A stretch of DNA of 64,000 nucleotides from Chungangia koreensis (GTDB lineage: Bacteria; Bacillota; Bacilli; Bacillales_A; Planococcaceae): assembly GCF_042651785.1 (NCBI RefSeq), contig NZ_JBHSEC010000014.1, forward strand, positions 62,001 to 126,000, in the 5' to 3' direction. Every line of letters begins with the position of its first letter. Position 1 is the stretch's first letter. The notes under the pieces are model-generated. The model was given only the letters and a program-made list of their open reading frames with translations, was not told the origin of the DNA and ran no database searches. The position numbers and the translations under genes were made by a program. Below, one piece after another: positions 43,260 through 50,869 of the stretch.

Positions 43260-44012
43260 ATGGAAATAGAGGAACGTTTTTTAAAGACCTTTGTCGAACG
43301 GACAATTGGACATCTTCATGACAATTTGGCAGGGATTTATCTACATGGTTCGCTTGCGATGGGCTGTTATTTATCCGGTAGAAGTGATGTAGATTTGCTA
43401 GTTGTCATTAAGGTGGATCTATCAAAGTCGGAAAAGCGTGCTTTAATTGAGGAATATATGGAGATAGAAAAACAGTACCATCCTGTTAAACTCGAGCTGA
43501 GTGTTGTGTTACAGGAGATACTGGAGAATTTTGATCATCCTACACCATTCCTTCTCCACTATTCGAGTCTTTATAAAGACCGTTATGAATCATATCCGAA
43601 TTATATATGTGGGAATGGGTTGGACCCGGATTTAGCAGCTCACTTCACAGTCATATACGAGCGGGGGCGTTGCTTGTATGGTAAGGAAATCAAGGAGTTG
43701 TTTCCTCACATTCCGAGGGAGGCGTACTTGGATTCAATCCTCTATGATATTAACGATGCAGAAGAGGAAATAACGAGCAATCCAGTCTATTACATATTGA
43801 ATTTGTGCCGTGTTCTCTATTTTGTAGAGAAAGGAATGGTTTCCTCCAAAAAAGAAGCAGGTGAATGGGGCGTGAATCGTTTGCCTTCATTCAGAGGGCT
43901 CATCGAAAAGTCACTTTCTGAGTATGCTGGGAACCAGTTGGATGAATGGAATGTGAAGGAATTGGAGCAATTTGCAAAGGAACTGCAGCTTCAAATCACA
44001 TCTGCCACCTGA
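43260..44012 (+). CDS. AadA-like nucleotidyltransferase (DUF4111)
   Basis: 250 aa. The nucleotidyltransferase core is YLHGSLAMGCYLSGRSDVDL (GS-x-D-x-D triad), followed by a C-terminal all-helical DUF4111 domain (AYLDSILYDINDAEEEIT, then YYILNLCRVLYFVEKG). This is the architecture of spectinomycin/streptomycin adenylyltransferases (ANT(3'')/ANT(9)). Many chromosomal relatives do not confer resistance, so the antibiotic role is unproven. The start codon overlaps no other gene, and no strong ribosome site is visible beyond AAGGGA. Confidence 0.8.
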   Translation: MEIEERFLKTFVERTIGHLHDNLAGIYLHGSLAMGCYLSGRSDVDLLVVIKVDLSKSEKRALIEEYMEIEKQYHPVKLELSVVLQEILENFDHPTPFLLHYSSLYKDRYESYPNYICGNGLDPDLAAHFTVIYERGRCLYGKEIKELFPHIPREAYLDSILYDINDAEEEITSNPVYYILNLCRVLYFVEKGMVSSKKEAGEWGVNRLPSFRGLIEKSLSEYAGNQLDEWNVKELEQFAKELQLQITSAT

Positions 44013-44082
44013 TGAATGACGAATAGTACAATCTCTTTTTGGCTAGCCTCCTAAGGAATTTAGTTCCTAAGGAGGCTTACTT

Positions 44083-44646
44083 ATGAAGAAATATCTGTTC
44101 ATCGCTATGATGTGCTTGTTCGCAGTAAATCTTGCAGCATGTAATTTGTTCGCAAAAGAAGAGGCGGAAAAGATTCCTGTTGCTGCTGAAGTATCTAAGT
44201 CAATGGAAGTGGATCTTATGAATGCAAAGGGTGAAAAAGTCGGAATGGTTGCTCTTACTCAGGCGGATAAAGGTGTGCATCTTCATATTTTAGCGGAGGG
44301 TCTTGAGCCAGGGAAGAAGGCAATTCATTTCCATGAAACTGCAAAATGTGATGCCCCGAAGTTTGAAGGAGCAGGTAGCCATTTCAATCCGGGAGGGAAA
44401 GAGCATGGCTTTAAAAACCCGAAAGGCTATCACGCAGGGGATTTACCCAATTTGACAGTAGAAGCGGATGGAACGGTCGACTTAGAAATTACTACACCAG
44501 AAGTGACACTAAATGCAAGCGAAGCAAACTCCTTGTTGGATGCGGATGGCAGCGCAATTGTCATTCACGAAAAAGAAGATGATTACAAAACGAACCCTTC
44601 TGGAAACTCCGGTGCACGGATTGTTTGCGGAGAAATCAAAAAATAA
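44083..44646 (+). CDS. sodC: Cu/Zn superoxide dismutase-family lipoprotein
   Basis: 187 aa. The lipobox LAAC at residues about 18-21 predicts a lipid-anchored extracytoplasmic protein. Metal ligands of the Cu/Zn enzyme are kept: HFHE, the His in GSHFNPGG, GYHAGDLPNL and IVIHEKEDD, and the disulfide partners ETAKC and ARIVCGEI. The retained ligands suggest real dismutase activity, although Bacillus YojM-type homologues vary. AAGGAGG precedes the ATG. Confidence 0.88.
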   Translation: MKKYLFIAMMCLFAVNLAACNLFAKEEAEKIPVAAEVSKSMEVDLMNAKGEKVGMVALTQADKGVHLHILAEGLEPGKKAIHFHETAKCDAPKFEGAGSHFNPGGKEHGFKNPKGYHAGDLPNLTVEADGTVDLEITTPEVTLNASEANSLLDADGSAIVIHEKEDDYKTNPSGNSGARIVCGEIKK

Positions 44647-44657
44647 ATGATAGTCAG

Positions 44658-44696
44658 AAAGCTTTACGTTACAATTTGTGTAACGTGAAGCTTTTT
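44658..44696 (+). terminator. Rho-independent terminator of sodC
   Basis: AAGCTTTACGTTACA pairs with TGTAACGTGAAGCTT (one T-G pair), then TTTTG. Confidence 0.82.
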
Positions 44697-44714
44697 GTTT
44701 TGGGGGATAGGGAC

Positions 44715-45242
44715 ATGATTATATTGATTAATGGTGCATTCGGTGCAGGAAAAACAACGGTTGCAGAAGAACTGCTCCACAAGATTAAAGGGAGTATGAT
44801 TTACGATCCGGAAGTGGTGGGATACATGTTACGGCACATTATACCGGATGAGGTAAAAGCTGACGGAGAAAGGACTGGGGATTTCCAAGACTTAAGGCCT
44901 TGGAAGACATTAGTGGTTAAGGTAGCGGAAGAGTTAAAGAGTACTTATGGGAAACATTTACTTGTACCCATGACGATACGAAATAAGGAATATTTCTCAT
45001 ACATAGTAGAAGGGTTTAAGCGGATTGACCCCGACACATTCCACTTTTGTTTAATGGCTTCAAAGGAAACTATTTTTGAAAGGCTGCGCAAGCGAGGAGA
45101 AGAGGAAGGGAACTGGTGCTTTCAGCAAACGGATCGATGTCTCGATGCTTTTGAGCATTCTTTATTTGAGCAAAAAATTTGGACTGAAGAAATGACGGTT
45201 GAAGAGATTGTTAAAGAAATTATAAGGAGTGTTGGACACTAA
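44715..45242 (+). CDS. TmrB-like P-loop ATP-binding protein
   Basis: 175 aa. Walker A INGAFGAGKTT starts at residue 5. The stretches YDPEVVGYMLRHIIP, LVPMTIRNKEYF, CLMASKETIFERLRKRGE and QTDRCLDAF align in order with TmrB, the ATP-binding tunicamycin-resistance protein of B. subtilis (recalled). The start is set at the ATG 44715, after the sodC terminator. It is followed directly by the acetyltransferase gene. Resistance function is inferred only. Confidence 0.78.
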   Translation: MIILINGAFGAGKTTVAEELLHKIKGSMIYDPEVVGYMLRHIIPDEVKADGERTGDFQDLRPWKTLVVKVAEELKSTYGKHLLVPMTIRNKEYFSYIVEGFKRIDPDTFHFCLMASKETIFERLRKRGEEEGNWCFQQTDRCLDAFEHSLFEQKIWTEEMTVEEIVKEIIRSVGH

Positions 45243-45788
45243 ATGCTGTGGGAGAATGGGGAATTGTCCGTTAGAGAACTAGTGGAAAAAGACGCTGTGC
45301 AATTAGCGAAATGGTTATCAAACCCTGAATTGCTACGCTATTATGAAGGGCGCGACAATCCGTTCGATCTGGACAAAGTGATGGCTACCTTCTTTCATAG
45401 AAAAACTGGAACAAATCGATGTCTGGTGGAATGGAACAAGAAGCCAATCGGCTATATCCAATATTATGTTGTCGATGCAGAATACCGTTCAAAGTATGGA
45501 TATGACAACTTCATCGGAAACTTATATGGGATGGATCAGTTCATTGGAGAGACGGATTACTGGAATAGAGGGATAGGTACAGCACTAGTTCAGTCCATGT
45601 CTTCTTATTTAATCGAAACTGAAAAGGCTGATGCCATCGTCATGGACCCGCAGGCTTGGAACGAGCGGGCGATTCGTAGTTATGAAAAATGCGGGTTTGC
45701 GAAAATCCGATTACTGCCTAACCATGAATACCATGAAGGTGAATATCGGGATTGTTGGCTCATTGAATATAAGGCAGATAGATCATGA
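45243..45788 (+). CDS. GNAT acetyltransferase of the AAC(6') type
   Basis: 181 aa. The early part (SVRELVEKDAVQLAKWLSNP, then CLVEWNKKPIGYIQYY) and the acetyl-CoA site (YWNRGIGTALVQSMSSYL) followed by WNERAIRSYEKCGF match aminoglycoside 6'-N-acetyltransferases of the AacA4-like subfamily. Chromosomal copies often have other roles. It starts at the base after the TmrB-like stop and overlaps the next gene by four bases. Confidence 0.8.
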   Translation: MLWENGELSVRELVEKDAVQLAKWLSNPELLRYYEGRDNPFDLDKVMATFFHRKTGTNRCLVEWNKKPIGYIQYYVVDAEYRSKYGYDNFIGNLYGMDQFIGETDYWNRGIGTALVQSMSSYLIETEKADAIVMDPQAWNERAIRSYEKCGFAKIRLLPNHEYHEGEYRDCWLIEYKADRS

Positions 45789-46162
45789 GGAATCGTAGCT
45801 CGGTCGTCATCATAGAGAATACTCATGTTCTTCTAATAAGAAGAGAGAAAAACGGAGAAGTGTATTTTGTTTTTCCGGGTGGCGGGATTGAATTAGGAGA
45901 GAGTCCGGAAGAAGCTGCAATTAGGGAAGCTTATGAAGAGCTTGGCGTTCATGTTAAGTTAATCGGGATTGTAAGTAAGATTCAATACAATGGAATGCAA
46001 TATTTTTTCAAAGCAGAAATCTTATCAGGTAAGATTGGAACTGGAAAAGCGGAGGAGTTTGCGAATCCGGATCGAGGAAGCTATGAGCCGATGTTTGTTC
46101 CGATTGAGCAGCTTGACTCGATTCCAGTGTTCCCAAAGAATGTTGTAGAAAAGTTCAATTAG
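45785..46162 (+). CDS. Nudix hydrolase
   Basis: 125 aa. Nudix box GGGIELGESPEEAAIREAYE with EELG intact. It is translationally coupled (ATGA) to the acetyltransferase gene. Substrate unknown; the short length fits MutT-like or diadenosine-type house-cleaning enzymes. Confidence 0.85.
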   Translation: MRNRSSVVIIENTHVLLIRREKNGEVYFVFPGGGIELGESPEEAAIREAYEELGVHVKLIGIVSKIQYNGMQYFFKAEILSGKIGTGKAEEFANPDRGSYEPMFVPIEQLDSIPVFPKNVVEKFN

Positions 46163-46173
46163 GGGGAAACTAA

Positions 46174-46728
46174 GTGGAGAAATGGCAAACGATTCGTACG
46201 GAATATCATTATAAAACGCCTTTTGGGAACTTGAGAAAGGATACATGTCAATTGCCGGATGGGCAAGTGATTGATGGCTATTATGTCCATGAATACGCAG
46301 ACTGGGTAAATGCCATCGTACTTACAAAGGATGGGGAAATGGTGTTCGTTGAACAATATAGGCACCCTGCAAATGACCTCTTTTTAGAAATTCCTGCTGG
46401 GAAAATGGAGGAAGGCGAAACGCCGGAAGAGGCGATTATTCGAGAAGTAAGAGAAGAAACGGGTTATTTGTCGGAAAAGAAGCCGATTTGCCTTGGGGAG
46501 TTCTTTGTGAATCCTGCCGTCCAAACGAATAAAGTCATTAGTTTTCTAATAACGGAAGCGGAGCATCTTGTGGAACAACAACTGGATGATACAGAAGTGA
46601 TTAATGTTCACCTCTTTCAAATGGATGAAGTTGAAGGACTGATCGAACGGAAGGAATTAAGCCAATTGTTTTCGGTCAGTGCTTATTACTTAACGAAAGA
46701 CCATTTAAAAAAAGCAGTTGTCAAATAA
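46174..46728 (+). CDS. Nudix hydrolase, ADP-ribose pyrophosphatase-like
   Basis: 184 aa, GTG start behind AGGGGGA. Nudix box AGKMEEGETPEEAIIREVRE with EETG; the preceding VFVEQYRHPANDLFLEIPAG is typical of ADP-ribose/sugar-nucleotide pyrophosphatases (NudF-like; E-x-R-x-P then LE.PAG). It is the last gene of the run that starts with the TmrB-like gene. Confidence 0.85.
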   Translation: MEKWQTIRTEYHYKTPFGNLRKDTCQLPDGQVIDGYYVHEYADWVNAIVLTKDGEMVFVEQYRHPANDLFLEIPAGKMEEGETPEEAIIREVREETGYLSEKKPICLGEFFVNPAVQTNKVISFLITEAEHLVEQQLDDTEVINVHLFQMDEVEGLIERKELSQLFSVSAYYLTKDHLKKAVVK

Positions 46729-46844
46729 ATTGGAAAAAATTGTTGTGAAAACCATACAGAAACCTTCTACTTACTTGCATATATTAGGAGTAAATCAGGC
46801 ACACTTACCTTTATAAGTAAGTCAAAAGAGAGGAGGAATTGAAT

Positions 46845-47252
46845 ATGGTACAAATCATGCTGTTTTCAATCTTTTCTATTGGTTTGACTTGCCTCATGGT
46901 GTATGTGGCTTGGAATGTTTTGACGCTTCAGGGAGTGACAGGAGGAGAACTTGTCAATTCAACCCCTTCGCCTAATGGAGATTATCTGATTCATACATTC
47001 TTTCGGGATGGGGGAGTCGAAACAGCTCATTCTGTCCGCTGTGAACTGGTGAATGTGAACACTAACGAATCGAAAAATATCTATTTCAATTTCCCTGATT
47101 ATAACCCGTTTGTCGAATGGCTTGACCAGGACCTTGTAAAAATCGGCAACAAAACGCTTAGCATTGCCGAAGGTGAAACGTACGATTGGAGACGGGATCA
47201 CGGTTGGAGCAAAGAGGTACCGAGACAGTGGACAAATGAAGTGAAAATATGA
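46845..47252 (+). CDS. DUF5412-type small membrane-anchored protein
   Basis: 135 aa, start at the ATG 46845 behind GAGGAGG. One N-terminal hydrophobic segment (residues 3-26) is followed by an extracytoplasmic domain with SPNGDYLIHTFFRDGG and a tail with YDWRRDHGW. The pattern is that of the DUF5412 family, whose function is unknown. Monocistronic with a terminator. Confidence 0.7.
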   Translation: MVQIMLFSIFSIGLTCLMVYVAWNVLTLQGVTGGELVNSTPSPNGDYLIHTFFRDGGVETAHSVRCELVNVNTNESKNIYFNFPDYNPFVEWLDQDLVKIGNKTLSIAEGETYDWRRDHGWSKEVPRQWTNEVKI

Positions 47253-47256
47253 GGAA

Positions 47257-47291
47257 AGACTGGATTTCCATAGGAAGTCCGGTCTCTTTTT
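47257..47291 (+). terminator. Rho-independent terminator
   Basis: AGACTGGATTTCC pairs with GGAAGTCCGGTCT (two wobble pairs), then CTTTTTT. Confidence 0.75.
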
Positions 47292-47410
47292 TGCGTTCAT
47301 TCATATAGTGTAAATTGATTGGAATTTTTTTGTTGCTAACGTCATTAAAATATGTAATAATCTCGTCTACAGTGTGTTTTTTAGACTACTAATTTAAGGG
47401 GGTCATTGAT

Positions 47411-48286
47411 ATGAAACTACGTGTTTCGGCTGTGCAATATCACTTGCACAACATTCAGTCCTTTGAGGACTTCGCACACCAATGCGAACACTATATTAAA
47501 AATGCTTCAGAGTATGGTGCTGAATTTGTTTTATTTCCAGAATTCTTCACTACTCAACTACTTTCCATCGGAAATGAACAGGGAACCAAGTTGACGATCA
47601 ATGAACTCCCTGGATTTACAGAACAATATCGCAATCTATTTTCCAACTTTGCCGTAGAAACTAAAATGCACATCATTGGCGGAACACATGTCATCAATCG
47701 TGACGGCAAGCTATACAATGTAGCACATCTCTTCTATCCGGACGGACGAATTGGCGAGCAAGCGAAACTGCATATCACGCCGACAGAAGTCGAAGAATGG
47801 AATATGTCTGCAGGCGACAAGCTGAATATTTTCGACACAGAAAAAGGACGTATTGCGATTTTGACATGCTACGACATCGAATTCCCTGAAATCGTCAGAA
47901 TGGCGAAAGCCGCCGGAGCGGATGTCATTTTCTGTCCTTCGTGCACTGATGATCGTCATGGATTCCATCGCGTCCGTTACACGAGCCATGCACGGGCTAT
48001 TGAGAACCAAGTATATATCGTTTTGACTGGTACAGTTGGCTCTCTTACTACAGTTGACTTCATGCGCGCGAACTTCGGTCAAGCAGCCATCATTACACCA
48101 AATGATATTCCGTTCCCTCCGAAAGGATTGATGGCAGAAGGTGAGTTAAACGATGATATGCTGATTACAGCTGATCTCGATCTTAGCCTTCTCTATGAAG
48201 TTCGCGAAAAAGGATCTGTGACAACATGGCGTGACCGCCGTACGGACCTTTACGTAGATTGGGAAAAGATCAATATTAGAGGTTGA
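47411..48286 (+). CDS. Carbon-nitrogen hydrolase (nitrilase superfamily), YhcX C-half-like
   Basis: 291 aa. Catalytic triad positions are visible: Glu in VLFPEFFTTQLL, Lys in GEQAKLHITPTE, Cys in AILTCYDIEFPE. The sequence (VSAVQYHLHNIQSFEDFAHQ at the start) is like the hydrolase half of Bacillus YhcX, which carries a GNAT domain fused at its N-terminus. Here the hydrolase stands alone and the GNAT is the next gene, overlapping by four bases. The likely action is on an amide or acylated amino group; substrate unknown. Ribosome site AAGGGGG. Confidence 0.88.
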   Translation: MKLRVSAVQYHLHNIQSFEDFAHQCEHYIKNASEYGAEFVLFPEFFTTQLLSIGNEQGTKLTINELPGFTEQYRNLFSNFAVETKMHIIGGTHVINRDGKLYNVAHLFYPDGRIGEQAKLHITPTEVEEWNMSAGDKLNIFDTEKGRIAILTCYDIEFPEIVRMAKAAGADVIFCPSCTDDRHGFHRVRYTSHARAIENQVYIVLTGTVGSLTTVDFMRANFGQAAIITPNDIPFPPKGLMAEGELNDDMLITADLDLSLLYEVREKGSVTTWRDRRTDLYVDWEKINIRG

Positions 48287-48957
48287 CCGGTATGGGATAC
48301 CGTAGCGAGTTTTACGTCATGCATGATGAAAAGCCGGTGCCGGTAATCATCCGGAATTATAGAGAATCGGATTTTAACGATTTGATAGAAATTCAATCGG
48401 AATGCTTCCCTCCTCCATTTCCAGAGGAATTGTGGTGGAATGAAGAGCAGCTGACGAATCATGTCACGCTTTTTCCGGAAGGTGCAATTTGTGTAGAGAT
48501 AGATGGTATCTTAGCCGGATCGATGACAGGCCTTTGCGTTCATTTTGATCCGGCTCATCCTTCTCATACGTGGGAGGAAATCACCGATAACGGCTTTATC
48601 GGCAACCATGATCCGAAGGGGAATACGCTGTATATTGTAGATATCAGTGTACGGCCTTCGTATCGGAAATTAGGGCTTGGCAAGCTGATGATGCAGGCGA
48701 TGTACCATACGGTAATCCAGTTAGGTTTCGAACGGTTGCTGGGTGGAGGCAGAATGCCTGGGTACCATAAAGTAGCCGGTAAGATGTCTCCGAATGAATA
48801 TATTTCAGGCGTGTTATCTGGTGAATTGGTGGACCCGGTCATTACGTTTTTATTGAAGACAGGCAGGACACCTGTAGCTATTGCAGAAAATTATTTGGAC
48901 GATGAGGAATCATGCAATTACGGCGTCCTCATGGAATGGAAAAATCCTTTTAAATAG
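48283..48957 (+). CDS. GNAT acetyltransferase, YhcX N-half-like
   Basis: 224 aa. The acetyl-CoA loop lies in SVRPSYRKLGLGKLMMQAMY. The stretch HTWEEITDNGFIGNHDPKGNTL and the later GGRMPGYHKVAGKMSPNEY resemble the GNAT half of YhcX proteins. It is translationally coupled to the nitrilase gene, so the acyltransferase and the amidase probably act on the same compound. Confidence 0.82.
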   Translation: MTGMGYRSEFYVMHDEKPVPVIIRNYRESDFNDLIEIQSECFPPPFPEELWWNEEQLTNHVTLFPEGAICVEIDGILAGSMTGLCVHFDPAHPSHTWEEITDNGFIGNHDPKGNTLYIVDISVRPSYRKLGLGKLMMQAMYHTVIQLGFERLLGGGRMPGYHKVAGKMSPNEYISGVLSGELVDPVITFLLKTGRTPVAIAENYLDDEESCNYGVLMEWKNPFK

Positions 48958-48970
48958 GGGGAAATGGGAA

Positions 48971-49642
48971 ATGGATTACATTCGAATCACAAACATTGAA
49001 GATCCGTTATTTGCTAAAATGCACAAACTATTAGGGGACGTATTTCCTCCAGAGGAAGTGCTGGAGTTCGACCTGTGGAAAGGGCCATTGGAGGACCCGG
49101 GCATCCGCGTGTTCGTCACTGTCCATGAAGGGGAAGTCGTTGGCGCCACGGAGTATCGTTATTATCCGCAGTGGAATATTGCCATGACCGACTTTACGAT
49201 TGTGGGCGTGCCAGGTCTTGGTCTTGGACGCTTCTTAGCGAAGAATCGTGAGGACGACCTGAACCGTCTTGCGAAAGAGAATGGTAAAGACTTATTCGGC
49301 ATGTTTGCTGAAATTTACGACCCTTATGAGAAAGAAGACTTCGACTTCGGTGGCGTTAAGACGATGAATCCATTTGTACGCCGTGAAGTGTTATCTCATC
49401 TTGGCTATAAGAAAGTGAATTTCCCATATGTCCATCCATCTTGGCAAAATGATGGAGAAGCTGTCAGCGGATTGGATTTTTGCTTCATGCCAATGGATGA
49501 GTCAGTCACAGAAATTTCAAGTTCATTAGTAGTGGACTTCCTGACAGATTACTACAGCATCCTGCCGAATAAACCAGAAAAATGGCTACAAATGATTGAA
49601 AACCTAAAATCCGAACAAACGGTGGAACTACTTCCGCTATAA
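48971..49642 (+). CDS. GNAT-like protein, third gene of the nitrilase operon
   Basis: 223 aa, start at the ATG 48971 behind a GGGGGAAATGGGAA purine stretch. It has an acyltransferase-like order (FVTVHEGEVVGATEYRYYP, then DFTIVGVPGLGLGRFLAKNR with an atypical acetyl-CoA loop) and a longer C-terminal part. The gene is 13 bp after the second GNAT. Substrate unknown. Terminator at 49686-49717. Confidence 0.7.
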   Translation: MDYIRITNIEDPLFAKMHKLLGDVFPPEEVLEFDLWKGPLEDPGIRVFVTVHEGEVVGATEYRYYPQWNIAMTDFTIVGVPGLGLGRFLAKNREDDLNRLAKENGKDLFGMFAEIYDPYEKEDFDFGGVKTMNPFVRREVLSHLGYKKVNFPYVHPSWQNDGEAVSGLDFCFMPMDESVTEISSSLVVDFLTDYYSILPNKPEKWLQMIENLKSEQTVELLPL

Positions 49643-49685
49643 AAAGTTTAAGACTTTAAATTGAAATTTAATAAATTGAACGAAA

Positions 49686-49717
49686 ACCGCAATGTATTTC
49701 ATTGCGGTGTTTTTTGT
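49686..49717 (+). terminator. Rho-independent terminator
   Basis: ACCGCAATG, TATTT loop, CATTGCGGT, then GTTTTTTG. Confidence 0.85.
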
Positions 49718-49745
49718 TGTGATTTATAAATTAACTCCGCTACCT

Positions 49746-50064
49746 GCAAAACATCGAACAGAACCCGCAAAAGAACGGCTCGCAACTGCAAAAGAAAATC
49801 CCAAGTTGCGAGGAACTGCAAAAGAAGTTCCTCAACCTGCAAAACATCAAACAGAACCCGCAAAAGATTGATCCAAACCCGCAAAAGAAGGGCTCGCAAC
49901 CGCAAAAGAAGGGCTCGCAACCGCAAAAGAAAATCCAAGGTTAGTGGAACTGCAAAAGAAGTTCATCAACCTGCAAAACATCGAACAGAACCCGCAAAAG
50001 ATTGATCCAAACCCGCAAAAGATTGATCCAAACCCGCAAAAGATCATGCCCGATCCGTAAAAGA
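49746..50064. repeat. 21-bp-phased tandem repeat array (15 units)
   Basis: GCAAAAGA or GCAAAACA starts at 49746, 49767, 49788, 49818, 49839, 49860, 49881, 49902, 49923, 49952, 49973, 49994, 50015, 50036, with GTAAAAGA at 50057. The step is exactly 21 bp in 12 of 14 cases; the exceptions are 30 and 29. The 13 bases between copies fall into recurring types (AGGGCTCGCAACC, TTGATCCAAACCC, ATCGAACAGAACCC), and a block of about 130 bp is itself repeated. One unit forms a hairpin, GAGGAACT and AGTTCCTC around GCAAAAGA (49810-49833). The 29-bp step breaks reading frame, arguing against coding. Confidence 0.85.
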
Positions 50065-50147
50065 AATCCAATGTACCAGAGATAGGAAATAATTCATTTT
50101 CAGTTAGAGCCCTACATTGTACAATGACAAATATAGGGGGGTTATGA

Positions 50148-50855
50148 ATGTCACAGCGTTTACCAGCGTTTGAAGCAGCAACTAAATTTATAGAAACCCG
50201 TTTCCCGAATTGTGCAGCAGCCCTGTTATGCGGCAGTGTGGTACGTGGGCAGGCAACGGAGACTTCGGACTTGGATCTTGTTATTTTTGATGAGACACTA
50301 CTTTCACCATACCGCTCATCAGTATTATTTGAGGGCTGGCCGATTGAAATGTTTGTCCATAATCTCTGGTCCTATAAAGATTTCTTTAAATCCGATGCCG
50401 AACGGGCAAGGCCTTCCATCATCCGTATGGTGGCGGAGGGGGTACCGATCCGTGACAATGGGATCTTGGGTGGAATAAAAGAAGAAGCCGCTGCTATCTT
50501 AGTAGAGGGGCCGAAGGAATGGACCGAAGAAATCATCCGTACAAAGCGTTATATGTTGACAGATCTTCTTGACGATTTTATGGGAGCACAACGGGAGGAA
50601 GGCATTTTCATAGCTGGAGCACTGGCGGAACTCATCCATGAGTTTTTCTGCCGGACGAATAAGCGGTGGATCGGAATGGGGAAGTGGATTCCGCGGGCAT
50701 TGAAAGAAGTGGATCCGGAATTTGCAGTCCATTTTACGAAGGCGTTTGATACATATTATTCCACGGATCGGAAAGAAAGCATCATTGAACTAACAGACCT
50801 CGTACTACAGCCACACGGAGGAAGGCTGTTCGATGGCTATACATTAGGGAAATAA
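50148..50855 (+). CDS. Nucleotidyltransferase-fold protein
   Basis: 235 aa. The catalytic pattern CGSVVRGQATETSDLDLVIF (GS-x9-D-x-D) is intact, followed by a helical C-terminal half with RYMLTDLLDDFMGA and ALAELIHEFFC. It resembles kanamycin-nucleotidyltransferase-like/MNT proteins, but no antibiotic or toxin-antitoxin role can be assigned. GGGGGG precedes the ATG. The lipoprotein gene begins 14 bp downstream. Confidence 0.78.
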   Translation: MSQRLPAFEAATKFIETRFPNCAAALLCGSVVRGQATETSDLDLVIFDETLLSPYRSSVLFEGWPIEMFVHNLWSYKDFFKSDAERARPSIIRMVAEGVPIRDNGILGGIKEEAAAILVEGPKEWTEEIIRTKRYMLTDLLDDFMGAQREEGIFIAGALAELIHEFFCRTNKRWIGMGKWIPRALKEVDPEFAVHFTKAFDTYYSTDRKESIIELTDLVLQPHGGRLFDGYTLGK

Positions 50856-50869
50856 AAAGGAGAATTTTC

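Noticed and set aside
42690..46728. Mobile resistance island
   Set aside because: No transposase, integrase, direct repeats or change in base composition at the borders.
49746..50064. CRISPR array
   Set aside because: The conserved part is only about 8 bp with 13-bp intervals that themselves repeat; no cas genes are nearby.
49699..50071. Two reverse-strand open frames (79 and 74 aa) with leucine/arginine- or Phe/Gly-rich heptad-like repeats
   Set aside because: They are produced by the 21-bp (seven-codon) repeat array read on the minus strand, have no ribosome site, and the 29-bp step shifts the frame.
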